Origin: Mytilus trossulus
Taxonomy: Eukaryota; Mollusca; Bivalvia; Mytilida; Mytilidae
Assembly (NCBI RefSeq): GCF_036588685.1
Contig: NC_086383.1
Span: 47,264,448-47,328,447, forward strand
Reading direction: 5' to 3'
Length of the DNA stretch: 64,000 nucleotides
Each line of letters begins with the position of its first letter. Positions within the stretch are counted from its first letter, which is position 1. The translations under genes and the position numbers were made by a program. This document shows positions 22,501 through 34,065 of this stretch, one piece after another. The notes under the pieces were generated by a model that worked only from the letters and a program-made list of their open reading frames with translations, was not told the origin of the DNA and made no database searches.

Positions 22501-25500
22501 CCCTGGTGACGCACGATTGCTTGTATATACCCAGCCCCATTCTGTATGTGCCTGTCCCATACAAGTTAATTTGGTATACTATGCATATTTTCAATGATTT
22601 CGTCACCAAAAAAAACATTAATATGAAAGGCAGAGACCTATATACTAAATGTATATATCTCTGATAAAGGCTCTCAGAGTTGGACATGTTCTTATCATTC
22701 TCTTTGTTAGTGGATATAATGATTGTAACTACGTGGAACTCTTGGAGAATATTTTTTTTTAAATACGAGACTTTTTTTATATTGTTGTTATTCAATTATT
22801 TCATTTGCATTTTATGATCAATTTGCTAGTTCAAACAAGACCAAAATGTCTGGCTTTTTTTACGTTTGACTTTTGTAAAAAAAGAAAAATATGAATCATT
22901 ATGAATTACAAAAATGAAGCTGAAGGACGCCTCCGGGTGCGGGAGTTTCGGGCTACATTGAAGACCCATTGGTGGCCTTCGGCTGTTGTCTGCTCTATGG
23001 TCGGTTGTTGTCGCTTTGACACATTCCCCATTTCCATTCTCAATTTTATTGCAGACATCAACTTTTTAAATATAATTTATAAACCTGAATTTCAATCATA
23101 GTTCTACATACGGGAAATAATATCTACATCCCATCTTCATATATAATTGTTATTTCGAATATATAAATAACATTTAAAATAATTGATGATGAAAATATTG
23201 TGTCGATCACTTTTTATTGGTCGACGGTTTTCAAATATCTATGCCCTTTACAATACCTGCGAAACAGTTTTTGACATTTTTTTTTAAATGTCACAAGTTT
23301 GTTCGAATTAAAATGGGTTCATTAGTATGCTTTTCAGTATTAAGCACTGGATCATGCGCTTTCTTCTGTGAACTCCATTACATTGCATAGTAATGAAAGC
23401 GACAGATGACAATATTTATTACATATAAATGTGACAAGCGACAAGGTCGTTTTAATCAGTTGTGCTCAAGTCAGCCTGTTACTCAGCCTGTTTCATACGT
23501 TTAATGTCGGCTCTCAAGATGAAGCTGTCCTCTATGTTTAGATGTTTACAAAAACAGGATAATGACTTTTCATACAGTACGTATTTTTTAATATCATCGT
23601 CAGAATTATTAAAGGGGCATTGTGGGTGGGACATAGGGATGACCACGATTTCGAGTACTTACCACTTAATGAGCAGTAATTGCATCGATTTATTTGAAAA
23701 ACTTGCGAAAGATAATCAAAATAAATTCGCCTTCATTTTGCATGGTGAAATTTTTGGAAGATGACTCAACATATAAATCTACTTTTTTTCCAAAATGTGT
23801 CACAATATTCCGACTGTCTTATCATGTTTATATCCTTCTCAAAACCTTGAGTACATGATTATGGAACTATGTGTGTCATGATAAGTGTATAGCACTTTTT
23901 TTCAAGGGTTATAATTGTATATACAGATTTTTTTCAAGATATTTGATTTTATTGATCAATCAATTAGGAAATATAACAAATTCATAAATTTTCGTTTTTT
24001 GTTTGTTTTTGTTTTTACACTATGCATTGTTATATACATGCCACACATATTAAAAGGTACTTGCGTACTTGACTTAATGTGTATGTTGAGGATTTCTTAT
24101 TTAACTTCAAATGATAATTCAAGTATAACCCTATACAGACTTTGATCCAGATGTTGTTATGATAATAATAACTTACAAGTTCAATGTCAACTGATAATGA
24201 AATCGGATGAATCACGTTTTTTTTTTACATTTTATGTTAGAATAAGTTCTATGAAAACTTTTGTTCGGAAATATGATTTTGCAATGGCTCCAACAAAAGC
24301 ATATTACATATAGTTGGTTTGTAGTAGATATTACACAAGGGTCTTGGAGCGATTTAGTCACATATTATTGAAAAGCATCATAAGTAAAGGGACTCCAATT
24401 TAATTTTTTAACAACATCTTGTTGTTAATATGCATATTTACTGAGTAATAATTTAAAAAACAAATTTGTGCGTGCTAAATTACCACTTTGAAATATCAGA
24501 TATTAACAAATATTTTGATATACTTTTCTGGTCTACAAACTTCAACGTATTCAGGGCTTAAATATCGACTAGACAATCTTGGAATATTTTATGACACATA
24601 CTCCATGTGTCATAAAATATTCTAACTTGTTGTTTTCATTTGTTTTTTCGTTAGTTGAAAGCTGTATTCGACGGAAGATCTCAACTTTAGTCAAGTATTA
24701 AACAAACGATACCATACAATCTCAACCCGATATTCTTTTAAACGTATTTACCTTAATGAAATCATATTCTTAAAAAAAAAGATAAGAAAAATTTCAACCG
24801 ATATTTATTCTTATATAACACTGATAACAGAGAAAGAAGGAGAGACATAGAGTTCTTTAGGCGTCACACCACCAATTACTCCCTCTAATTTAGAACGTAT
24901 TGAAAGTAGGCCTACTTGGACAAAGAATAGTGTATTTGAAGTCATTGCTTACTTAAAATTATCAACAAATTGGCAGAAATGAAACTTTTGGTGAAAGAAA
25001 AATGTACAATTTTGAGCTAAAATACTTGTTTATGAGCTTGCATTCAAAATTGAGGATTAATGCACTCCATAGTATACTAATTTATGATTTCCAGAAAACC
25101 AGGGGTTATTTTTAGTGGTACCTCTATTCGGAAGACCTTTTCTCTTTTCTATGATTTTAAACATCTGTTGAAAAGCTGATACATGTACAATTCAGGATAT
25201 ACCTGGTTTCTATGAGAAAAAAAACTGAACTCGGAGGAAAATCAATTTGGAAAGTCCATAATCATACGGCAAAATCAAATAACAAAACGCATCAAAAACG
25301 AATGGACAAGAACTGTCATATTCCTGACTTGGTACAGGCATTTTCAAATGTAGAAAATGGTGGATTAAACCTGGTTCTATAGCGCTAACCCTCTCACTTT
25401 AATAACAGTCTCATCAAATTCCGTTATATTTACATGATGCGTTAAATAAAAGGTCACAATTAATAATATAGTCAAAATATGGGTACATCAGTCATCATCA

Positions 25501-28500
25501 TATCACAAATGAAGTTAAACTTAAGGTAAAATATTTAGAAAGCTGTGAGAAATGAAAAATTTGGTAGAACACTTACAGATTTGGACTTTTGATTGGTGGT
25601 ATAACGTCAAAAAAGGGCGGAATCAATTTACGCCAATGGCAGTTTTAAAAAAAAAAATATCAATTGCACCAATTTATGGATTCAAAATGCGCCACAATAA
25701 CCTTATTATCATTATTATCTTTATTGTTCTTGTAAAATTTTAAGGGGATTTCAGCCCATACAGAGGGAGGGGAAAAAAGAGATTGCAGATGTTGATAACA
25801 CGACATGTTAATGCAGATGTTGATACCACGACAGGTTAATTAGAGAGAATGTTATATGTTTATAACATTGTATATACGACTATAATTAACCTATAATAGT
25901 ATGTTAAACATGTAACATGACTGTAATTAACCTATCCGTATATTAAACATGTAACATGACTGTTAAATAACCTTTTATGTTTTAGTTTAAACATATTTTA
26001 TTTGCTTTTATGTGCAAAAGGGATGAGACACAAATTAATTAAACTTATATAGTCTTCTCCCATAACAATTTATAACAATAAAATATTTACAAAGCATGCA
26101 TACAAACAATGAATATATTATACATACAAGTGTGGACACAGATGAGTGTGGATAGTATGTTTGGATGTTTGACAGTGTTTTATGACAAAAGTAGTTCTAT
26201 GTTTTCCCTATATGGTGTTATAAACTGTATTGCACGATGACAACCTAAGCATTATATGAGTGTTGTTTATTTAATATAAATATATACAACTCAACCCAAC
26301 AATGTTAGATCTGTAAATTTGCTTTCGCAAATTTTTGTTCTTCCCTCGCCGGGATTCGAACCCATGCTACTGAGATATCGTGACACCAAATCGCCTGCAC
26401 TGTAGCCGTGTATATATATTATACATATTGGAATACATGTTATCAACATACATAGAGAATAATGCGCTTTTTCCTCCTTCAGTATTGGCTGAAATCCCAT
26501 CAAACCCTAGAAAAACAAATATAACGGATGAGAAGCAATCATTACACCAAACTATTGTATGCTTCTCAGCCGTCCATGTTTGTGTTTTAAATACTCTCAC
26601 AAAAGTTTATGCCATAACAGGTTGTATGCATTAATCTCCGAAGTGGGGACCCAGGTCAAAAGGTCGCGAAGTCGACAACGACTCGGAAAATGAGACTTTG
26701 CTCTAGAAAAGTACCAAATAATAGCGAGAAAGTGAACAAAAAGAATATGTTTCTATTTTAATGTTTAAGTACTATAGCCTTTGGTTTAATGTTGAACAGA
26801 GACATCTTATAGTTTTTACAGTGTATATATCATATGAGTAGATTTTTACTTCAACATTTTTTTTTTATTTGAAAGACTTTGCCATTTTGTAAAGTGCCGG
26901 TCCTGAGCCCGGATAATGGAGGAACAAAGTCACCTTCACTTAGTAGACATACATGTATATAAGTTAAAATTAATAAATAGATTAAAATTGTTGCAATTGT
27001 ATGATTGTTTTTTTGTTGCGCAAATGAATACTATGGTGTTCGGAATGAAAATGCACAGAAGTAGAAATAGCGCAAATGAGTTGTGGCGCAAATGATGCAT
27101 ATAAAAATCGACCCAGAAAATCTTTATAAACAGGAATAGGTGTTTTGCTTTCACGCAATTGGTATTTAATTTGCGCCAACTATCAATCTTTCATCTGCGC
27201 CAAAATCAAATATTTTATTTGCGTCAAAATAATCTTTCATTTGAGCCAAAATATTAAAAGCATGAGAATTAGTTTTGTTCAAGTTCAAATGAGACTTTAA
27301 ATCGTAACTGTGAGAGCTTTTTATGATTGCACAATTACAACACATTCCCAGGAAAACATCGTAGGCATATAATGAAAGCACTATACACTGATACGTTCTA
27401 ATAAAGGAAATTTCGTTATAGTTTTAAAACACAATTCTGTTATAAATTAAAGTGATCATAAAACTTTATATATTGAAAGTAAGCACTATTGATATGTATC
27501 TCACAACCCAACTCAACGATTGTTTTATGTATATTGTTATTGTATAATGTACAATCAACATGCGACACTCTATTGAAATTACTTTAATTTTATTATTATT
27601 TATTAGTTATATATTATATTTTTTTTTTATTGAAAAGCACTTTATGTCCATATGGGCCAATGACTTAAATTAAAACATTATACATGATATACAGTTTACA
27701 TATATCAATAATTTGTATAGTAACAAACTATACAAATCCTTGCATATATAAAACAATGACAATAAACTTGAACTATAATCATAATTAATAATTATATAAT
27801 TGAACGAATAAATTGACACATAAATAATTTAACTACTTTATGGGTAAATGCATTTGGGTTGGTAGTATAATAAGTAGCGTAAGTGCAACAAATGATAAAA
27901 ACAATAACGACACTTCCTGGTTAAGAAAATAAATATTATTGTAACACACATTAACATTAATAAAATGTAAACGATTACTTTTGACCTATATTATCCTTAA
28001 TGTTTTACTTTGCTGTTTGATAGTTTGTCAAATTATAACTGTCAAAACAACTTTTATTATGCTAATTAACTCGTCACCCACATCCCTAATTAAACAATAA
28101 ATTATTTTATGCAAACATTTAAAACGGTATCAATTTAAGTTTAGTTTTAACTTGATGAAAAATTTAACGAAACGAGTGTGCCTCAAAATATAAAAATAAT
28201 TGTTGCAATGTTGCATATGCAAAAAAAAAACACTTTTAAAGACAGTTTATTATCAGGTTTCTATCAGCAATGTCTTAAACGAGTTACGAAAAACCAATGC
28301 CTATCAATTATTTTTTTTTAAGTTGTGTCCCTCGAAAATTAATCGATTATATTGAATAGTGCATAATGAGTGCTCTTATGTTTTTAATTCTTATAAGAAT
28401 TGTATGGAACTTATATCAAAAGGTTTATATCTGTAAATATTTTGAAAATATGTGCAGATCAAATATTATTAACGAGTTATGTCCCTTGGAAATATAGATT

Positions 28501-29312
28501 ATATCGGAAATTACCTTGGTTTTTTTAAAGCAGTCAGTTCCCTACATAGTAATGAACCATTTTAATGATTGTTTTGTTATTGCCCTTTCGTCTTTAGTAC
28601 ATGAAACATTTACCACACAAGGGTGGAGAGATAGCAACTCTACTAGTTGTTTCATTTTATTTCTTTGTCCACAGTTAACATTTTATCATTTTCTGTTTCA
28701 GAACGCCGTCGTAGACGATCGAGTTTGGGACTTATGCTACGAGGGGACCGCAATCGGTGTCTACAAGATATGCTCCCTATGGCAACACAACTTCCAGACG
28801 GTCGACAAGCCTACATCGACTATATGACACATGACCAAATGACAGAAACCTACAATCTTATACAGACATGCGCACAAGAAGGACAAGGGTTCGCAGTTGA
28901 TGAATATCCTACAGAAGAAGAGTTCAGAGAAGACATAAAAGGAGGGGATAGTTTTGCTATAATATGTGACACAACCGGTGAAATGATAGCAGGTTTTATT
29001 TTAGCCATTAGCAAATTTTACCGTGGATCGGCAGGAGCTGTAGACCCATTTCTTGTGGTGCGCAGTTCTGAACGGAAAAGGGGTATTGGTGAATTTATCA
29101 TGAACAGAGTTATTGAGTTTTCGAAGTATTTAAACTATCAAGGAATTTATGTGGACACATTTAGTAACAATGCTGCCTTAATTCGTATTTTGGACAAAGT
29201 TGGAGGATTTACCAAAGTTGGATATCTTCCATTAGGAGGATTAATGAAAAATGGTTATGCTGTGTCTTCCATAGTTTACTACAAGGAAATCTCTAATAGT
29301 AAAGTTAGCTGA
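19497..29312 (+). CDS. GNAT-family N-acetyltransferase with two alternative first exons
   Basis: The common terminal exon 28702-29312 (202 residues plus stop) can be joined in frame to 19497-19557 (giving 223 aa) or 23504-23576 (giving 227 aa). Both first exons end in phase 1 with A|gtacgt and create a Lys codon at the join. GNAT enzymes move an acetyl group from acetyl-CoA to an amine. Motif A is seen as RSSERKRGIGEFIMNRVIEF (the R-x-x-G-x-G pyrophosphate loop), preceded by the beta strand VDPFLVV. Motif B follows (IYVDTFSNNAALIRILDKVG). A basic KRRRRR run starts the shared part. The substrate is unknown and I cannot assign an orthologue. Splicing is inferred from phase and consensus sites only. 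Confidence 0.78.
19558..21386. other. AT-rich GNAT intron, no element identified
   Basis: Sequence between exon 1a and the TIR element. There are no coding blocks above background and no long repeats. About 20936 carries a half copy of the CAGAGACATATA palindrome. Confidence 0.5.
21387..22506. mobile_element. 1.1-kb terminal-inverted-repeat element (CCAGGGGCGGAT ends)
   Basis: CCAGGGGCGGATTTAGG at 21387-21403 is inverted as CCTGGATCCGCCCCTGG at 22490-22506. Each end also has an internal poly-C run followed by TAAA. The flanks GTGAGTC and GTGACGC could be a decayed duplication. No transposase is recognisable. A related terminus (GGCGGATTCAGGGG) occurs near 15933. It lies in the GNAT intron. 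Confidence 0.75.
22507..23503. other. GNAT intron with small repeat fragments
   Basis: 22631-22663 is an imperfect CAGAGA...TCTCTG palindrome. About 22920-23045 is a reverse copy of the GAGAATGGAAATGGGGAATG family. The remainder is AT-rich and unremarkable; it may hold the promoter for exon 1b. Confidence 0.6.
23504..23576 (+). CDS. GNAT gene alternative first coding exon 1b
   Basis: 73 nt from the ATG encode MSALKMKLSSMFRCLQKQDN and DFSYS plus one base, then donor ACA|gtacgt. The start could instead be the internal Met at 23519. The open frame extends upstream without an ATG. Phase matches the shared exon exactly, and similarity to exon 1a supports it over chance. Confidence 0.58.
24582..24622. 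repeat. Perfect 18-bp inverted repeat with 5-nt loop
   Basis: GAATATTTTATGACACAT (24582-24599) and its exact complement (24605-24622) flank ACTCC. It could form a hairpin in DNA or in the GNAT pre-mRNA. No terminator or structural RNA role is implied. Confidence 0.85.
25215..25345 (+). repeat. Interspersed repeat (AACTCGGAGG...TTGGTACAGGCATT)
   Basis: It shares CTGAACTCGGAGG, GGCAAAATCAAAT, TGTCATATTCCTGACTTGGT and ACAGGCATTTTCAAAT with 61430-61565. Both copies are plus-oriented. Confidence 0.8.
25790..25985. repeat. Short local tandem duplications
   Basis: GCAGATGTTGATA...CACGACA occurs twice (about 27 bp apart). Then TTAAACATGTAACATGACTG with AATTAACCTAT recurs two to three times. These are low-copy slippage-type repeats. 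Confidence 0.7.
26281..26411 (-). mobile_element. tRNA-derived SINE
   Basis: On the minus strand a tRNA-like head (CAGTGCAGGCGATTTGGTGT ... ATGGGTTCGAATCCCGGC) contains an RNA polymerase III B-box (GGTTCGAATCC). A tail follows with AACAAAAATTTGCGAAAGCA and TTGTTGGGTTGAGTTGTATA. The head lacks a proper cloverleaf, so it is a SINE rather than a tRNA gene. Confidence 0.75.
27006..27262. repeat. Convergent array of GCGCAAATGA motifs
   Basis: At least three forward motifs (TGCGCAAATGA, AGCGCAAATGA, GGCGCAAATGA) lie in 27016-27095. Four inverted variants (ATTTGCGCCAA, ATCTGCGCCAAAAT, ATTTGCGTCAAAAT, ATTTGAGCCAAAAT) lie in 27170-27255. The arrangement is that of an imperfect inverted repeat, probably a decayed MITE. 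Confidence 0.65.
27263..28701. other. AT-rich GNAT intron upstream of the shared exon
   Basis: Very AT-rich; nothing coding is recognisable before the polypyrimidine/acceptor at 28690-28701. About 27610-27680 (TGGGCCAATGACTTAAATTA) resembles the inverse of a non-LTR element's 3' end. Confidence 0.45.
28702..29312 (+). CDS. GNAT gene shared terminal exon: acetyltransferase domain
   Basis: Acceptor ttctgtttcag precedes AA CGC CGT. The exon encodes five Arg, then SSLGLMLRGDRNRCLQ, an N-terminal alpha/beta region, motif A with KRGIG, and a C-terminal GNAT half ending ...YYKEISNSKVS before TGA at 29310-29312. GC content and codon pattern stand out from the AT-rich surroundings. The domain looks complete and has no stops or frameshifts. 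Confidence 0.88.
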
Positions 29313-29663
29313 TAACAAACAACACACAGTATTGACAGTGACAACGATAAATTGATAGACAAAATCTAAGAAGAACTTGACTTTGGAAATAATTATAGTG
29401 CCTTAAAGTTTAACTTACTATCATTATTCTTTAATCGTCAAGTTTCATAGGTCATCACCAATCATTTTCAATTCCACCCCATAAGGTTATCATTTCAATA
29501 TGTACTACCATATCTCAAAAACCAAAGCCTTTAGAGCAAATCTGACATGTGGTAAAATTGTTTATCAGGTCCAGATCTATCTGTCCTGAAATTTTCAGAT
29601 GAATCGGACAACCTGTTGGTAGGTTGCTGCCTCTGAATTGGTAATTTTAAGGAAATTTTGCCG

Positions 29664-30744
29664 TTTTTATACGACCGCAAAATTTGAAAAAAATTTCGTC
29701 GTATATTGCTATCACGTCTGCGTCGTCGTCGTCGTCGTCGTCCGAATACTTTTAGTTTTCGCACTCTAACTTTAGTAAAAGTGAATAGAAATTTATGAAA
29801 TTTTAACACAAGGTTTATGACCACAAAAGGAAGGTTGGTATTGATTTGGAAGTTTTGGTCCCAACATTTTAGGAATTAGCGGCCAAAAAGGGCCCAAATA
29901 AGCATTTTCTTGGTTTTCGCACTATAACTTTAGTTTAAGTTAATAGAAATCTATGAAATTTTGACACAAGGTTTATGACCACAAAAGGAAGGTTGGTATA
30001 TATTTTGGGAGTTTTGGTTACAACAGTTGTTAAGGAATTAGGGGCCAAAAAAGGGCCCAAATAAGCATTATTCTTGGTTTTCGCACAATAACTTTAGTTT
30101 AAGTAAATAGAAATCAATGAAATTTAAACACAATGTTTATGACCACAAAAGGAAGGTTGGTATCGATTTTGGGAGTTTTTAGTCCCAACAGTTTAGGAAT
30201 AAGGGGCCAAAAAGGGACCCAAATAAGCATTTTTCTTGGTTTTTGCACCATAACGTTAGTATAAGTAAATAGAAATCTATGAAATTTAAACACAAGGTTT
30301 ATGACCATAAAAGAAAGGTTGGTAAAGATTTTGGGAGTTTTGGTCCCAACAGTTTAGGAATAAGGGGCCCAAAGGGTCCAAAATTAAACTTTGTTTGATT
30401 TCATTAAAAATTGAATAAATGGGGTTCTTTGATATGCCAAATCTAACTGTGTATGTAGATTCTTCTTTTTTGGTCCTGTTTTCAAATTGGTCTACATTAA
30501 AGTCCAAAGGGTCCAAAATTAAACTTAGTTTGATTTTAACAAAAATTGAAATCTTGGGGTTCTTTGATATGCTGAATCCAAACATGTACTTAGAATTTTG
30601 ATTATGGGCCCAGTTTTCAAGTTGGTCCAAATCAGGATCTAAAATTATTATATTAAGTATTGTGCAATAGCACGTCTTTTCAATTGCACAGTATTGCGCA
30701 ATGGCAAGAAATATCTAATTGCACAATATTGTGAAATAGCATTT
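29664..30744 (+). mobile_element. TATACGACCGCA element, copy A1 (3'-truncated)
   Basis: It starts TTTTTATACGACCGCAAAAT and has (GTC)n at 29721-29742. About 130-bp sub-repeats follow (TTTCGCACTATAACTTTAG, AAGGTTTATGACCACAAAAG, TTTAGGAATTAGGGGCC), then about 140-bp sub-repeats (GGGTCCAAAATTAAACTT). It stops at GTGAAATAGCA, where copy A2 begins head-to-tail. Arg-rich open frames on the minus strand are translated microsatellite. Confidence 0.85.
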
Positions 30745-30830
30745 TTTTTATACGACCGCAAATTTTGAAAAAATTTTCGTCGTATATTGCTATCACGTTG
30801 GCGTCGTCGTCGTCGTCGTCGTCGTCGTCG

Positions 30831-30862
<32 letters not shown>

Positions 30863-33000
30863 CGAATACTTTTAGTTTTCGCACTCTAACTTTAGTAAAA
30901 GTGAATAGAAATCTATGAAATTTTAACACAAGGTTTATGACCATAAAAGGAAGGCTGGTATTGATTTTGGGAGTTTTGGTCCCAATATTTTAGGAATTAG
31001 GGGCCAAAAAGGGCCCAAATAAGCATTTTCTTGGTTTTCGCACTATAACTTTAGTTTAAGTTAATAGAAATCTATGAAATTTTGACACAAGGTTTATGAC
31101 CACAAAAGAAAGGTTGGGATTGATTTTGGGAGTTTTGGTTTCAACAGTTTAGGAATTAGGGGCCAAAAAAGGGCCCAAATAAGCATTATTCTTGGTTTTC
31201 GCACAATAACTTTAGTTAGAGTAAATAGAAATCAATGAAATTTAAACACAATGTTTATGACCACAAAAGGAAGGTTGGTATTGATTTTGGGAGTTTCGGT
31301 CCCAACAGTTTAGGAATTAGGGGCCAAAAAGGGACCCAAATAAGCATTTTTCTTGGTTTTCGCACCATAGCATTAGTATAAGTAAATAGAAATGTATGAA
31401 ATTTAAACACAAGGTTTATGACTATAAAAGGAAGGTTGGTATTGATTTTGGGAGTTTTGGTCCCAACAGTTAAGGAAAAAAGGGCCCAAAGGGTCCAAAA
31501 TTAAACTTTGTTTGATTTCATCAAAATTGAATAATTGGGGTTCTTTAATATGCCGAATCTAACTGTGTATGCAGATTCTTAATTTTTGGTCCCGTTTTCA
31601 AATTGGTCTACATTAAGGTCCAAAGGGTCCAAAATTAAACTTAGTTTGATTTTAACAAAATTTGAAACCTTGGGGTTCTTTGATATGCTGAATCTAAAAA
31701 TGTACTTAGATTTTTGATTATTGGCCCAGTTTTCAAGTTGGCCCAAATCGAGGTCTAAAATTAAACATTGTTTGATTTCATCAAAAATTGAATAATTGGG
31801 GTTCTTTGATATGCCGAATCTAACTGTGTATGTAGATTCTTAACTTTTGGTCATGTTTTCAAATTGGTCTACATTAAGGTCCAAAGGGTCCAAAATTAAA
31901 CTTAGTTTGATTTTGACAAAAAATGAATCGGTTGGGTTCTTTGATATGTTGAATCTAAAAATGTACTTAGATTCTTGATTATTGGCCCAGTTTTCAAGTT
32001 GGTCCAAATCTGGGTCCAAAATTAAACTTTATTTGATTTCATCAAAAAATTAATAAATGGGGTTCTTTGATATGCCAAATCTAACTGTATATGTAGATTC
32101 TTCATTTTTGGTCCCGTTTTCAAATTGGCCTACATTAAGGTCCAAAGGGTCCAAAATGAAACTAAGTTTGATTTTAACAAAAAATTAATTCTTGGGCCTC
32201 TTTGATATGCTGAATCTAAACATGTACTTAGATTTTTGATTATGGGCCCAGTTTTCAAGTTGGTCCAAATCAGGATCTGAAATTATTATATTAAGAATTG
32301 TGCAATAGCAAGTCTTTTCAATTGCACAGTATTGTGCAATGGCAAGAAATATCTAATTTCACATTATTGTGAAATAGCAAAATTTTTTTTTAATTAGAGT
32401 TATCTTTCTTTGTCCAGAATAGTAAGCAAGAAATATCTTATTGCAAGATTTTTTTTTAATTGGAGTTATCTTTCTTTGTCCAGAATCAACTTAAATCTTT
32501 GTTATATACAATATACAATGTATATTCACTTTTTACTACCAACTGATAAATTTAAATAATCTTTACCATTCAGTGATAACAAGCAGTTTTTTTACATCTT
32601 AATATTTTATGATGTATTATAATGAGTAGTTATTGTTGCAAACTCCATTAGAATATTTTAATTGAGATTAGTTTTGGAATAGGGGAAAGGGGGATGTGAT
32701 TAAAAAATTGGGTTCAATTTTTCTCATTTGACATTTCATAAATAAAAAGAAAATTTCTTCAAACATTTTTTTGAGAGGATTAATATTCAACAGCATAGTG
32801 AATTGCTCTAAGAGAAAACAAAAAATTTAAGTTCATTAGAACACATTCATTCTGTGTCAGAAACCTATGCTGTGTCAACTATTTAATCACAATCCAAATT
32901 TAGAGCTGAATCCAGCTTGAATGTTGTGTCCATACTTGCCCCAACTGTTCAGGGTTCAACCTCTGCGGTCGTATAAAGCTACGCCCTGCGGAGCATCTGG
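30745..33000 (+). mobile_element. TATACGACCGCA element, copy A2 (longest, Helentron/HINE-like)
   Basis: 2,256 bp from TTTTTATACGACCGCA to GCATCTGG. (GTC)n is expanded to about 60 bp (30802-30861). Near the 3' end TGCGGTCGTATA is the exact inverse of the 5' TATACGACCGCA. It is followed by a hairpin (GCTACGCCCTGCGGAGC) and CTGG, then host T. A 5' subterminal inverted repeat, tandem-repeat core, 3' hairpin and CTRR-type end are known hallmarks of non-autonomous Helentrons. No Rep/helicase is encoded. A TIR-type MITE is the alternative. Confidence 0.7.
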
Positions 33001-33632
33001 TTTAATTAGAGTTATCTTTCTTTGTCCAGAATAGTAAGCAAGAAATATCTAATTTCACTATATTGTGCAATAGCAAGATTTTTTTTAATTGGAGTTATCT
33101 TTCTTTGTCCAGAATCAACTTAAATCTTTGTTATATACAATATACAATGTATATTCACTTTTTACTACCAACTGATAAATTAAAATAATCTTTACCATTC
33201 AGTGATAACAAACAGCTTTTTTACATCTTAATATTTTATGATGTATTTAAATGAGTAGTTATTGTTGCAAACTCCATTAGAAATTTTAATTAAGATTAGT
33301 TTTGGAATAAGGGAAAGGGGGATGTGATTAAAAAAAATGGGTTCAATTTTTCTCATTTGAAATTTCATAAATAAAAAGAAAATTTCTTCAAACATTTTTT
33401 TGAGAGGATTAATATTCAACAGCATAGTGAATTGCTCTAAGAGAAAACAAAAATTTAAAGTTCATTAGAACACATTCATTCTGTGTCAGAAATCTATGCT
33501 GTGTCAATCATTTAATCACAATCCAAATTTAGAGCTGAATCCAGCTTGAATGTTGTGTCCATACTTGCCCCAACCGTTCAGGGTTCAACCTCTGCGGTCG
33601 TATAAAGCAGCTACGCCTTGCGAAGCATCTGG
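33001..33632 (+). mobile_element. TATACGACCGCA element, extra 3' end (A3)
   Basis: A tandem second copy of the last about 610 bp of A2 (about 32390-33000). It begins TTAATTAGAGTTATCTTTCT and ends TGCGAAGCATCTGG. It differs from A2 by small indels, so it is a real duplication of some age rather than an exact copy. Confidence 0.85.
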
Positions 33633-33794
33633 TTAGTTAATATCTTGAATATTATTATAGATAGAGATAAACTGTAAACAGCAATAATGTACAGCAAAGT
33701 AAGACCTAAAAATAAGTCAACATGACCAAAATGGTCAATTGACTCCCTAAGCAGTTATTGTCCTTTATAGTTGATTTTGAACAATTTTATGCCT

Positions 33795-34065
33795 CGTTCA
33801 AACGGACATTTAATAATAAATTCGAATAGAATGCGAATCGGATTCGCTTTTCGCGTTCACACACTCTTCTTTTTTAATTCGAATTGGCTAATACGCTTTT
33901 GTGAATACGAACTAAAAGGTAACGTCGTTTGGACAGTAAAGCGAATTGACGCGCATTGCAATTTGAATTAGTATTGACGTTAGGGCGTAAACCGTTTCTA
34001 ATGCGAATTAAACTAATTCGAATTAATTAGTTTTAAATGCGACACTTTTCCACTGACACTGTAAC
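33795..34065. repeat. AATTCG-rich insertion in the host repeat
   Basis: The 9.8-kb-type host repeat is interrupted here by about 270 bp rich in AATTCGAATT, GCGAATCG and GCGAATTAA motifs in both orientations. It opens with GCCTCGTTCAAACGG. It looks like a small palindromic MITE, but I could not place its ends exactly. Confidence 0.5.

Noticed and set aside
26281-26411. A tRNA gene
   Set aside because: Only the B-box half is convincing; the acceptor stem does not close, and the tail is typical of a SINE.
28516-28827. 103-residue open frame overlapping the GNAT exon
   Set aside because: It is out of frame with the acetyltransferase domain and runs through its acceptor site; a shadow frame.
29531-29824. 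Open frame with a long run of arginines
   Set aside because: It is the minus-strand translation of the (GTC)n tract in the TATACGACCGCA element. The same false frame recurs at 30648-30944 and 58409-58600.
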